A program made the translations under genes and the position numbers. A stretch of DNA of 64,000 bases from NCBI GenBank assembly GCA_038380435.1, contig JAWZYU010000017.1:25295283-25359282 (forward strand), written 5' to 3'. This document shows, one piece after another, positions 45,701-56,390 of this stretch (positions are counted from its first letter, which is position 1; each line of letters begins with the position of its first letter). The DNA comes from Ryuthela nishihirai. Its lineage: Eukaryota > Arthropoda > Arachnida > Araneae > Heptathelidae. The notes below the pieces were generated by a model, which saw only the letters and a program-made list of their open reading frames with translations, ran no database searches and was not told the DNA's origin.

Positions 45701-48100
45701 TGCATCCATCCCATATCATGATGTGTGGGTTTTCCTTAATGAGTTCACGAACAGCAGCGATGGTTCTCTCGTGGACGGCTTCCTTCGGTCTTCCTGCACG
45801 AGAGAAATCTTCGGAGCCCTGCCGTCCTTCTCTGAATTTGTGCATCCATCCCATATCATGATGTGTGGGTTTTCCTTAATGAGTTCACGAACAGCAGCGA
45901 TGGTTCTCTCGTGGACGGCTTCCTTCGGTCTTCCTGCACGAGAGAAATCTTCGGAGCCCTGCCGTCCTTCTCTGAATTTGTGCATCCATCCCATATCATG
46001 ATGTGTGGGTTTTCCTTAATGAGTTCACGAACAGCAGCGATGGTTCTCTCGTGGACGGCTTCCTTCGGTCTTCCTGCACGAGGAAAATCTTCGGAGCCCT
46101 GCCGTCCTTCTCTGAATTTGTGCATCCATCCCATATCATGATGTGTGGGTTTTCCTTAATGAGTTCACGTACAGCAGCGATGGTTCTCTCGTGGACGGCT
46201 TCCTTCGGTCTTCCTGCACGAGAGAAATCTTCGGAGCCCTGCCGTCCTTCTCTGAATTTGTGCATCCATCCCATATCATGATGTGTGGGTTTTCCTTAAT
46301 GAGTTCACGAACAGCAGCGATGGTTCTCTCGTGGACGGCTTCCTTCGGTCTTTCTGCACGAGGAAAATCTTCGGAGCCCTGCCGTCCTTCCCTGAATTTG
46401 TGCATCCATCCCATATCATGATGTGTGGGTTTTCCTTAATGAGTTCACGAACAGCAGCGATGGTTCTCTCGTGGACGGCTTCCTTCGGTCTTCCTGCACG
46501 AGGGAAGTCTTCGGAGCTCTGCCGTCCTTTTCTGAATTTGTGAATCCATCCCATATCATGATGTATGCGTTTTCCTTAATCAGTTCACGAACAGCAGCGA
46601 TGGTTCTCTAGTGGACGGCTTCCTTCGGTCTTCCTGCACGAGAGAAATCTTCGGAGCCCTGCCGTCCTTCTCTGAATTTGTGCATCCATCCCATATCATG
46701 ATGTGTGGGTTTTCCTTAATGAGTTCACGAACAGCAGCGATGGTTCTCTCGTGGACGGCTTCCTTCGGTCTTCCTGCACGAGAGAAATCTTCGGAGCCCT
46801 GCCGTCCTTCTCTGAATTTGTGCATCCATCCCATATCATGATGTGTGCGTTTTCCTTAATGAGTTCACGTACAGCAGCGATGGTTCTCTCGTGGACGGCT
46901 TCCTTCGGTCTTCCTGCACGAGAGAAATCTTCGGAGCCCTGCCGTCCTTCTCTGAATTTGTGCATCCATCCCATATCATGATGTGTGGGTTTTCCTTAAT
47001 GAGTTCACGAACAGCAGCGATGGTTCTCTCGTGGACGGCTTCCTTCGGTCTTCCTGCACGAGAGAAATCTTCGGAGCCCTGCCGTCCTTCTCTGAATTTG
47101 TGCATCCATCCCATATCATGATGTGTGGGTTTTCCTTAATGAGTTCACGAACAGCAGCGATGGTTCTCTCGTGGACGGCTTCCTTCGGTCTTCCTGCACG
47201 AGGGAAGTCTTCGGAGCTCTGCCGTCCTTTTCTGAATATGTGAATCCATCCCATATCATGATGTATGCGTTTTCCTTAATCAGTTCACGAACAGCAGCGA
47301 TGGTTCTCTCGTTGACGGCTTCCTTCGGTCTTCCTGCACGAGAGAAATCTTCGGAGCCCTGCCGTCCTTCTCTGAATTTGTGCATCCATCCCATATCATG
47401 ATGTGTGGGTTTTCCTTAATGAGTTCACGAACAGCAGCGATGGTTCTCTCGTGGACGGCTTCCTTCGGTCTTCCTGCACGAGAGAAATCTTCGGAGCCCT
47501 GCCGTCCTTCTCTGAATTTGTGCGTCCATCCCATATCATGATGTGTGGGTTTTCCTTAATGAGTTCACGAACAGCAGCGATGGTTCTCTCGTGGACGGCT
47601 TCCTTCGGTCTTCCTGCACGAGAGAAATCTTCGGAGCCCTGCCGTCCTTCTCTGAATTTGTGCATCCATCCCATATCATGATGTGTGGGTTTTCCTTAAT
47701 CAGTTCACGAACAGCAGCGATGGTTCTCTCGTGGACGGCTTCCTTCGGTCTTCCTGCACGAGAGAAATCTTTGGAGCCCTGCCGTCCTTCTCTGAATTTG
47801 TGCATCCATCCCATATCATGATGTGTGGGTTTTCCTTAATGAGTTCACGAACAGCAGCGATGGTTCTCTCGTTGACGGCTTCCTTCGGTCTTCCTGCACG
47901 AGAGAAATCTTCGGAGCCCTGCCGTCCTTCTCTGAATTTGTGCATCCATCTCATATCATGATGTGTGGGTTTTCCTTAATGAGTTCACGAACAGCAGCGA
48001 TGGTTCTCTCGTGGACGGCTTCCTTCGGTCTTCCTACACAAGGGAAGTCTTCGGAGCCCTGCCGTTCATCTCGAATTTGCGCTTCCATCCCGTAACAGTG
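42783..48100 (-). repeat. 140-bp satellite amplified from mariner HTH sequence
   Basis: About 38 units, 36 of them exactly 140 bp (42921-47960). Each minus-strand unit encodes GWMHKFREGRQGSEDF, RAGRPKEAVHERT and IAAVRELIKEN. This is the second helix-turn-helix and linker region of mariner transposases. Because 140 is not a multiple of 3, the frame shifts at each unit and no long protein results; the 92-codon frames on both strands are artefacts. A variant unit (TTGACGG..CTGAACGAGG..GTATGCG) recurs at 420-bp spacing near 44.5, 44.9 and 45.35 kb. Confidence 0.96.
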
Positions 48101-48222
48101 CCGTATGAATAGGCATGATCCCCACACAATTGCGATAAATTGACGTGAATTTTTTTCGCGTCGTCCCCAAGCTGCATCCTTATGAAAAGGTAAAGTTTTC
48201 CTCCATCTTCAGTAGGCACCAT
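48101..48222 (-). pseudogene. Mariner transposase, N-terminal fragment
   Basis: The minus-strand frame reads KKIHVNLSQLCGDHAYSYG then TVTGWKRKFE, the first helix-turn-helix of a mariner transposase, and runs into the first 140-bp unit with a frame change. It is the upstream end of the same element whose central part lies at 42433-42782. Confidence 0.85.
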
Positions 48223-48349
48223 ACAAAGAATGCTGAGATTTCGCAGACCGAACTTTATGCGCCGCCAGCGAAGAGAGAAATGACGATGCGGCCTTCGTTT
48301 TTAACACGTGATGACATAAGTACACAAGCTGTCAAACCAAGCGTAGCTT
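48223..48349. other. Possible 5' end of the mariner element
   Basis: No terminal inverted repeat could be matched, because the other end of the element is lost beyond the SINE at 42.07 kb. Confidence 0.3.
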
Positions 48350-48360
48350 CTGAACTTCGG

Positions 48361-48747
48361 GTTGGGTTGTTTTATCTCTGAGCGGTGCTTTTTTTGCACA
48401 GCATGGGGCTAAATTGCCAGGTCACAAGGACCCCGAAGGCTCAGAAAAAGTTACGGGAGGGGATCCACTGGAACAGCAGTTGGGAGACAGATGGTATCCT
48501 CCCGTCAAGGCCATACTGCGTGTTTTTTAACGTGCACAGGGTATGGATTTCCCACACACACGGGCCACGACTTAATTCACATCCGACGGACGGCGGCCTT
48601 TCTAATCCCATCGGTGTCCCCTACTGACCATGGGCAGGGTGGGGAATTTTGCGGAGATAAATCTCAACGCCGACCGAGCTGGGACTCGAACCTGGGAACT
48701 ACATATTACGAGCCTGGCGCACTACCGACTGAGCCATCTCCGCCCCC
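48361..48747 (-). mobile_element. tRNA-SINE, full length
   Basis: Complete copy with the duplication CTGAACTTCGG (48350-48360, 48748-48758). It shares the GGCCATACTGCGTG and TTTTTTAACG variants with the copy at 63.2 kb, suggesting one subfamily. Confidence 0.95.
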
Positions 48748-48813
48748 CTGAACTTCGGAGGAACGAGTGTAAATGTACAGACGTGTCAAGAAGTTTTTGA
48801 ACGTCCTCTATAA

Positions 48814-49013
48814 CAGTGGTTCTCAACCTTTTATGCTTCACGTACCCCCTGGAAATGTGTATGTAACTGGCGTACCTCTTGTATAGATAGATAAAACTAT
48901 AGTTATAGTATAATAATGCCAACTTAGAAACTTTGTTACTAGATCTAGCGACTTTTGAGCTCTCAAGGCGTACCCTAAAAATCCTACCGTGTACCCCACA
49001 TTGAGAACCCCTG
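48814..49013. mobile_element. Non-autonomous hAT element (MITE)
   Basis: 200 bp with termini CAGTGGTTCTCAACC and TTGAGAACCCCTG, the hAT-type inverted ends seen in many animal genomes. The 8-bp flanks CTCTATAA (48806-48813) and CTATATAA (49014-49021) differ at one base and fit the 8-bp hAT target duplication. It has no coding capacity. Confidence 0.9.
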
Positions 49014-49021
49014 CTATATAA

Positions 49022-49493
49022 TATTGTGGTATAATTAGTGTATACAGAAATAGTAGACCGAAGGAATAACGGATAACACTACGCAATGTTCTGATTCTGT
49101 ACTGAAGCTACAAGCGGGGAAGGATCGGGGGCGGCGGTGACAGTGAGTACCTCTTAAAAACGGAAATCGATAGTAATCAGTAGAATGTTATCTCCGACTT
49201 CTTTTAGCCTTGGACTCTTCCTTGTGACTAACCCTGATTACAAGATGCATATGAACAGTAAAACTGAACGTTTTCTCTCTTTCAAGCCAAAAGATAAAAT
49301 TCTTCCTGAAGCTGGAATGATCACAGGTTAGAGATATAGGCAAGGATAGATTAGTAAGGATATCAGTGTTCCATGCACTCCACAAGTGAATAATTAAGAC
49401 CCTTTGGGCACCACGATTTTGGGGATTTATTCTCGTCGCATTTTATAATGGTATAAAACTCTTTCCTTTAAATTTCCTATGTACCATCTTATA
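49022..49493. other. Unassigned stretch
   Basis: No recognised feature. Confidence 0.45.
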
Positions 49494-49505
49494 ACTGATT
49501 TAGAG

Positions 49506-50052
49506 TTGTGGGTTGTTTTACCTCTGAGCGGCACTTTTTTGCACACCATGGGCTAAATGGCCAGGTCACATGGACCCCGAAGGCTCCGAGAAGGTTGGTG
49601 AGGGGACCCACTGGAACGGCTGTTGGGAGACAGATGGTAGCCTCCCGTCAAGGCCATCCAGCGTGTTCTTTAACGTTGGGTTGTTTTACCTCTGAGCGGC
49701 ACTTTTTTGCACACCATGGGCTAAATGGCCAGGTCACATGGACCCCGAAGGCTCAGAGAAGGTTGGGAGAGGGAACCCACTGGAACAGCTGTTGGGAGAC
49801 AGATGGTAGCCTCCCGTCAAGGCCATCCAGCGTGTTCTTTAACGTGCACAGCGTATGGCTCTCCCGCACACGGGGCCACGGCTTAAAGTCCCATCCGACG
49901 GACGGCCGTCTCTCCAAGCCCATCGGTGTCCCCTACTGACCGTGGGCAGGGCGGGGAATTTTGCGGAGATAAATATCAACGCTGACCCAGCTGGGACTCT
50001 AACCTAGGAACTACAGAGCCTGGCGCGCTACCGACTGAGCCACCCCCGCCCC
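49506..50052 (-). mobile_element. tRNA-SINE with doubled 3' module
   Basis: Tail modules begin near 49507 and at 49676, with junction TTAACG/TTGGG. The duplication ACTGATTTAGAG (49494-49505) and ACTGATATAGAG (50053-50064) surrounds both. A 9-base deletion removes ATTACGAGC-type sequence in the head. Confidence 0.94.
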
Positions 50053-50176
50053 ACTGATATAGAGAATCGATGCTACATCATTGAGTTTTCGTTGTCAAGA
50101 ACGGCTGAGAAATCTAAATAGCTCATTTAGCAAATGAAAATTAAATAAATTTCTTGCTTAGTCTACCATATATATA

Positions 50177-51720
50177 CAGGGTGATTGTAAACTCTTTCAA
50201 CAAAAAAAGGGGTGATAGTACACATCAAGACGGACAATTTTTGCAATGGAATTTAGGATCGCATTCCACTCCTTCCGCCAGAAAAGAGTACTTTCGAAAA
50301 ACGCCATGCATGCACAAGTATTTACAACCGGTGCACGAAAAGCACAAGATGCAAATCAGGTGTGCTGAGCAAGTGCATAGACGATTAAGAACAAACATTT
50401 AAAAACGCAGCCGAACCCGTTCATCGACATTACCGTGATAACGTCACATGATAAGTGACGTTTTCGTGAAGGACATGGAAGACTACACATACGATGAATT
50501 GGCGGATTTGCATCTGATTTACGGCCAACCAGGTGGTAATGGACGTGAAGCACAAAGATTGTACCGTGAGAGATTTCCGAATTCGCCAGTGTTGATAGAA
50601 GACTGCGTGAAACTGGCTCGTTGGCTATCTCAATGAGTGATACTGGACGTTCACGAAGTATGCGGACACCGGAAATGGAAGAACGTGTCTTGCAGCGATT
50701 TGCAGAAGTTCCTTCCACAGTACGCGAGTGGTGTCATCCGAAATGGGAGTTTGTCAAACCTCGGTGTGGAATGTCCTATATGACGCACGGATGCATCCCT
50801 TCCACGTGCAGAAGGTCTAAGCTTTGAACGAAGATGACTATTCCCGCCGGGTAGAGTTTGTTAAGCGGATGCTCCAGATGAACAATGTTAATCCGCAATT
50901 TCCCGCATTAGTGTTATTTAGTGATGAGGCCACGTTTACCCGGGAACGCATTTTCAACAATCACAACCACCACCCTTGGGCTCAAGAAAATCCACACGTC
51001 ACTGACCACGTGAACATCAACAGAAATTTGGCGTCAACATCTGGGTAGGTATCCTGGGTGATTGTCTGGTGGGACCTTACCTCTTGCCAGAACGACTGAC
51101 CAGCGGAGTGTACCGTGTGTTTCTGGAACAAGTGCTTCCCGGTCTGTTGCAGGGTGTTCCGCTCACCATGCAGAGGGACATGTGGTTTATGCATGATACA
51201 CTTTTCCGAGGTCCAATACTTCCTAAATGCAACATATACCGGGTGGTGGATTGGACATGGTGGACCTGTGGCTTGGCCTCCCTGCTCCCCGGACCTCAAT
51301 CCACTAGACCTCTTCTGCTGGGGGCACATGAAAACACTTGTGTACGAGACACCTGTGGACTCCCTGGAAGATGTCATCGCGTGAATCGGTGTTGCAGCGG
51401 ACAAGACCAACACCTCACCAAGAGTCTACGAGAGGGTGCGACAATCCTTCATTCGCCGGTGTGGGCTGTGCAACAGCGCCCTCGTACGCCACTTCGAGCA
51501 GCTACTTTCAGTCTTTCTCTGACGCGAATGTAATTAAGCAACTCATAAATTGATTAAGCGCCTTTGTTTTCACTGTTGAAGGATCAACGTGGATATGTAA
51601 CTTTACACTTCTATGGCGGAAGGAGTGGAATGCGACCCTAGGTTTCATTGCAACAATTGTATCGTCTTGATGTGTACTATCACCCCTCTTTTTTTGTTGA
51701 AAGAGTTTACAATCACCCTG
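50177..51720. mobile_element. Tc1/mariner-superfamily element, near complete
   Basis: 1,544 bp between TA dinucleotides (50175-50176 and 51721-51722). The ends read CAGGGTGATTGTAAACTCTT and its inverse. The inverted repeat continues imperfectly for about 105 bp (through GCATTCCACTCCTTCCGCC at both ends). A transposase relic fills the middle on the plus strand. Both ends and the TA duplication are preserved, while the coding part is decayed. Confidence 0.93.
50463..51384 (+). pseudogene. Tc1/mariner transposase, frameshifted
   Basis: DDE transposase relic. The pieces in order are YDELADLHLIYGQPGGN and AQRLYRERFPNSP (N-terminal HTH; 50463-50636), then RTPEMEERVLQRFAEVPS (50621-50720), then YSRRVEFVKRML .. 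LFSDEATFTRE with the first Asp and NNHNHHPWAQENPH (50824-51048). After that come DMWFMHD with the second Asp (about 51180-51195) and WIGHGGPVAWPPCSPDLNPL with the last acidic motif (about 51250-51305). The pieces lie in different frames with stops, so at least four frameshifts or nonsense changes are present. It is inactive. Confidence 0.92.
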
Positions 51721-51740
51721 TATATAAGAATTTTTCACAT

Positions 51741-52097
51741 TGTGGGTTGAGTTGATTACCTCTGAGCAGCACTTTTTTTGCACACAATGGACTAAATGGC
51801 CAAGTTACAAGGACTCCAAAGGATCAGAGAAGGTTGGGGGAAAGGGACCCACTCACTGGAACAGCCGTTGGAAGAAAGATGGTAGCCTCCTGTCAAGGCC
51901 ATCCAAGGTGTTCTTTAACGTGCACAGAGTATGGCTCTACCCCCCCCCCCCCCACACACACGGAGCCACGGCTTAACGTCCCATCTGAAGGACGGCGGAC
52001 TTCCTAAGCCGGTCCGTGTCCCCTACCGATCGAAAGCACGGTGAGGCGGGGAGTTTTTTGGGGAGATAGATCTCGACTTTGGCTCAGGCGGGACTTG
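51741..52097 (-). mobile_element. Old tRNA-SINE
   Basis: Diverged copy from the tail (GGGTTGAGTTGATTACCTCTG) through the body to TCAGGCGGGACTTG, where the head is cut at the B box. A poly(C) run (51940-51953) has expanded in the body. Confidence 0.88.
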
Positions 52098-53876
52098 TGT
52101 CTGTTTTTATATATATACATACAACGTTACTGTTGCATATTATTTTAAGCTGTTCATATTCTCAATTTCTTTAGGCAGAAATGTATAACTAAGCACCAGA
52201 AAAGCGTCAAATGTTAAATAAATAAATGGTATAAAAACACAACTATGGTATAATATGAAAAAATGTTTAATATTGCAATTAAAAATATGACAAAATAATG
52301 TTGTTATTTTTTCTGTCTAAAGAGCGGGATAATACACAAATGCATAACAGACGCTTAGTGTATTAGTGTATACAGTAGTCTGCATACAGATGCTCAAATG
52401 AACTATAACAAGTAAAATCAGACCTCTAAAATTACCTGCGAAGATTATTGTATTAATTACTCTACTTCAAATTTTTAGAATAACAAAAATCGATATTTTT
52501 GCTCTTTTATTTATTCATTTTTTTTTCAATAAAACTTCCTATTTAGTAGTCAACTTACGGAGGAAGGGGAGGGGTCCTTCAAACCTTGGGGAGGGGGGAG
52601 CTCCCAGGCACATGTCTACTGTATCTAATCCATCACTAAATTTGTGGGAATCAGATACCATTTAAAAACTTTTGTAATCAGGTTGCCGTGTATTTTGTCA
52701 TTGGATAATGTGAGCCTCCAAAATTAGAGATTTTTTTTTAATTAAATAAAGCATAATTATTTTCTTACACGTAGTTGGTTGTCAAACTGAGCTTTCACAC
52801 CTTCCCACCTACGAATTAAGCACAAGTTTTAGTTTTGTGCGAGTTAAATTTTCCGAAACAAACTAAAAATGCAGTGTTTTTGTTCCGCATTCATTTACAA
52901 AACAAATCCCAGTGCTACATTCCAAACACGCAACGAAATCCCATTACAAGGACTCAGCGGCCAACACTGGTTACAGAGAATTTCATTCTTCATTCTTCTT
53001 CAAAGCTGCTGTTGCCACTTACTGTTGTCTAAATGTTAAGTCTCCGACGCTGTTCACTGAAGCCCGGCACGTGCGTTGTTTGACAGAACCGTTGTTTTCT
53101 TCGTCGTCCGCTGGACATAAAGCACATCTTTTGCCCGCTCGTAAATCTCTTTCGGGACAAAACCCATTAAGTTGGACGTTTCTCGCATTCGCTTTCTCAT
53201 TGTGAGGATTTGGCAAGCTGTCTCGAGTTGTATCGCTTGCTCTGGCGGCGAAGAAAGTGAACAACTGATTGGCAACGATCATGACTGAGACAGTCAGCGC
53301 CACCTTTTCTTGTGAAATTAACTGTCAGTGGTTATTGTTAGTGGCTTTCTTCGAAGCAGCTGTATCTTCGGAATTTCTTCCTGTAGTGACAGTTTAAATT
53401 TGCTTCCAAAACATGCCCTTTCTTTTCTTCCTGCTGCCATTTTATCTCCCAATAAAAGAAGGAAAAAATAAAACGAATATTGGCCCCATTTATTTTTATG
53501 GTCGAAAATTTCTTTAACTGCAGTAACAATGTGTTTTAGATCGGTCAAAGCTGGGATGTTTTATCCCTGAGAAATATCCGTTTTTCTTGCAATAATACTA
53601 AATCAATCAGGATAAAATGTAGTGGCTTGTTTGCAATGCCTTGTTGACAGATAAATTTGTAAGAATCTTCAACACGCATTGGTTTAAAAATTGGCTGACA
53701 GGAAGACCATTCTAGGATTTGTTTTTTTTTGAGAAAAATTCGATTCTGAGGAATAACGTTTTTAAAACAAATCGTTTTTGATAACCAACCGATTAATTAT
53801 CTTAATCCTTCTGCCTTTTTCATCATTCGAAAATTTTTAATAAATAACTTAGGTTTGGACAACTTATGGTATCGTA
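52098..53876. other. Unassigned AT-rich stretch
   Basis: The longest stretch in the window without a recognised repeat. Overlapping open frames near 52912-53303 on both strands show no known domain; homology search would be most informative here. Otherwise it is AT-rich. Confidence 0.4.
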
Positions 53877-54089
53877 CAGTCGCTCAAAAAAGTATCCGAA
53901 CACTGTGGTCGATTACAGAATTCAGAAAAAATATCTGGCAACGATTTTTTTTAGTAATTGGTGATCTGGCAACCTTCGTGTCACGTGACACGAAGGTTCA
54001 GATCACTAATTTCTAAAAAAATCGTTGCCAGATATTTTTTCTGAATTCTGTAATCGACCACAGTGTTTGGATATTTATTTGAGCGACTG
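53877..54089. mobile_element. Complete fold-back Tc1-like MITE
   Basis: 213 bp between TA dinucleotides. Almost the whole element is one palindrome: CAGTCGCTCAAAAAAGTATC at the start, centre GTGTCACGTGACACGAAGG, and inverse end GAGCGACTG. Both arms carry the private GTGGTCGATTACAG form (inverse CTGTAATCGACCAC), so the arms match each other more than they match other copies. Confidence 0.93.
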
Positions 54090-54099
54090 TACTCTTTCA

Positions 54100-54425
54100 C
54101 AGGCTGGGGTGCATTATACCTCTGAGCGATACGTTTCTGCGCACAATGGGTTAAATGATCTGGTCACAAAGACCTCAAGGGCTCAGAGGTCTGTGAAACC
54201 AGTGGACTGCTGTAAGGACACAAATGGAAACCTCCTGTCATAGGGTCTTTAACATGCACGGGGAATGACTCTCAATTACATGCAATCACAGCTTAATATA
54301 CGATAAGATAAGCTGCCTCTGCAAGCCCTTTCTCACCGTGAGGGGAGGGGAAAGTAAGGGGTAGCTGATTGTATCTCTTGAAACCGCCACTGATTACGAG
54401 TCCGTGACGCTACAGTCAATCCCAT
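54100..54425 (-). mobile_element. Old tRNA-SINE relic
   Basis: TACCTCTGAGCGATACG, CAATGGGTTAAATGATCTGG and GTCTTTAACATGCACGGGG follow SINE order with heavy divergence. The next SINE inserted at its head end. Confidence 0.8.
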
Positions 54426-54438
54426 CATACCAATGGGC

Positions 54439-54826
54439 TTGGGTTGGGTTGTTTTACCTCTGAGCGGCACTTTTTTGCACACCATGGGCTAAATGGCCAG
54501 GTCACATGGACCCCGAAGGCTCAGAGTAGTTGGGGGAGGGGACCTACTGGAACAGCTGTTGGGAGACAGATGGTAGCCTCCCGTCAGGGCCATCCAGCGT
54601 GTTCTTTAACGTGCACAGGGTATGGCTCTCCCACAGACGGGGCCACGGCTTAACGTCCCATCCGACGGACGGCGGCCTTTCCAAGCCCATCGGTGTCCCC
54701 TACTGACCGTGGGCAGGGCGGGGAATTTTGCGGAAATAAATCTCAACGCTGACCCAGCTGGGACTCGAACCTGGGAACTACAGATTACGAGCCTGGCGCG
54801 CTATCGACTGAGCCACCCCCGCCCCT
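54439..54826 (-). mobile_element. tRNA-SINE, full length
   Basis: Complete copy with the duplication ATACCAATGGGC (54427-54438, 54827-54838) and a tail with repeated TTGGG units. Confidence 0.95.
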
Positions 54827-54838
54827 ATACCAATGGGC

Positions 54839-55650
54839 ACGAATATTAAAAACAAAACAGCGGTTTGACGTTCAGGGGATGGGGGGCGTTCAGAATACTA
54901 ATAAAAGTTATTAGGCGTCAATGCTGAAGGCGATTATTTTGCAGTCAATTAGTGGATGCAAAAAAAAAAATATTAAACTTACGTGTATTCACACATTTTT
55001 CAAGAAAAATTTTTAAAGACCTCCAAAACGAAGAGGAAAATGTTATACTGAAATGGGATTTGCTGCTCCCCCATCCTTGTTCTGACCCCATGCAGCCAAT
55101 GATTTGTTTTAGATCCGGCCTTGATTGTATAAAGATCAGCATAAACTCAGTTGACTAGAAAATAATCGCTTTCATTGCTCAGAGAATTCGTCGGCCGTTG
55201 CCAAGCGCAATGCGAAGTTTCTTCCTCTTTCCTCCGCTGACATCCTCTCGTGACTTCCTCATTGCGGCTTCTCCTCCTCCTCTCCCGCTTCATCCGATGA
55301 CGCCTCTCTCACCTGAGCCTTCGCGTGCACCTTCCCAATGAATGCTTTCTCCCCCACTACGTGCTGCTGCATCCCCCTTCGATGGGCGTTAATTAGAAGG
55401 GACACGTTTTTCCTTTTTGGTTTGCTACTCCGAGTTAAAAAAGACGGAGTGCGCCGAGAGATGAAAATAGACATGGAGGACACAAGAGAAAAAAAAGCGA
55501 TGGATTGGATGTGCAAGAGCTATGCTGATGCGCTTCTTTTCTGGGATGCGCTCGACTCGGGTGATTTTTGTTTTTTCATCCTGTACGATTTCTGTGGTCT
55601 CCGTCGTGTTCACGTACGGCCACAAAAGTGGATTAGCGAAATAGTTTATC
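54839..55650. other. Unassigned stretch
   Basis: The open frame at 55338-55778 runs into the MITE and has no known domain. A CT-rich patch lies near 55220-55300. Confidence 0.4.
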
Positions 55651-56390
55651 ACGTGTCACGTGATTACAGAATTCACGAAAAATATCTGGAGCGTGTACAG
55701 CAACTGTACACGCTCCAGTTACCGTTCACAGCAAACTGGAGCGTGTGCAGTAACTGCACACGCTCCAGTTTGCTGTGAACGGTAACTGCACACGCTCAAT
55801 ATTTCCGTGAGTGAACCCACACGATCTAGTATCAAAATAATATGACCACCTACAGTCGTTCAAAAAAGTATCCGAACACTAGTATTGATTACAGAATTCA
55901 GGAAAAAAAGCTGGCAACGATTTTTTTAGGCAACCTTGAGGTATTTATTTTTTTTTTATTTTTTCGTGTCACGTGCCACGAAGGTTGCCAGATCACTAAT
56001 TTCTAAAAAAAACGTTGCCAGATATTTTTTCTGAATTCTGTAATCGACGATGGTGTTCGGATACTTTTTTGAGCGACTGTAGGTGGTCATATTATTTTGA
56101 CACTAGATCGTGTGGGGTCACTCACGGAAATATTGAGCGTTACCGTTCACGGTTACCTCACGCAGTTACCGTTCACAGCAGTTACCGTTACACAGTTACC
56201 GTTTACAGTTCACGCAGTTACCGTTCACAGCAAACTGGAGCGTGTACAGTTGCTGTACACGTTCCAGATATTTTTCCTGAATTCTGTAATCACGTGACAC
56301 GAAGGTTGTCAGATCACTAATTTCTAAAAAATTCCTTGCCAGATATTTTTTTAATTAATTATAGTGTTCGAATACTTTTTTGAGCGACTG
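55651..56390. mobile_element. Composite fold-back Tc1-like MITE
   Basis: It holds a perfect palindrome with 36-bp arms (55716-55751 and 55753-55788, single-base centre). A small hairpin unit follows (about 55852-56080), then a run of repeated CAGTTACCGTTCACAG fragments (56139-56235), then a right terminus GAGCGACTG at 56390. No transposase. Confidence 0.88.

Noticed and set aside
42769..48095. Dozens of 92-codon open frames on both strands
   Set aside because: They repeat every 140 bp and are frame fragments of the mariner-derived satellite; no unit can encode a complete protein.
53019..53303. Possible host exon on the minus strand
   Set aside because: Overlapping frames on both strands and no recognised domain; left as unassigned.
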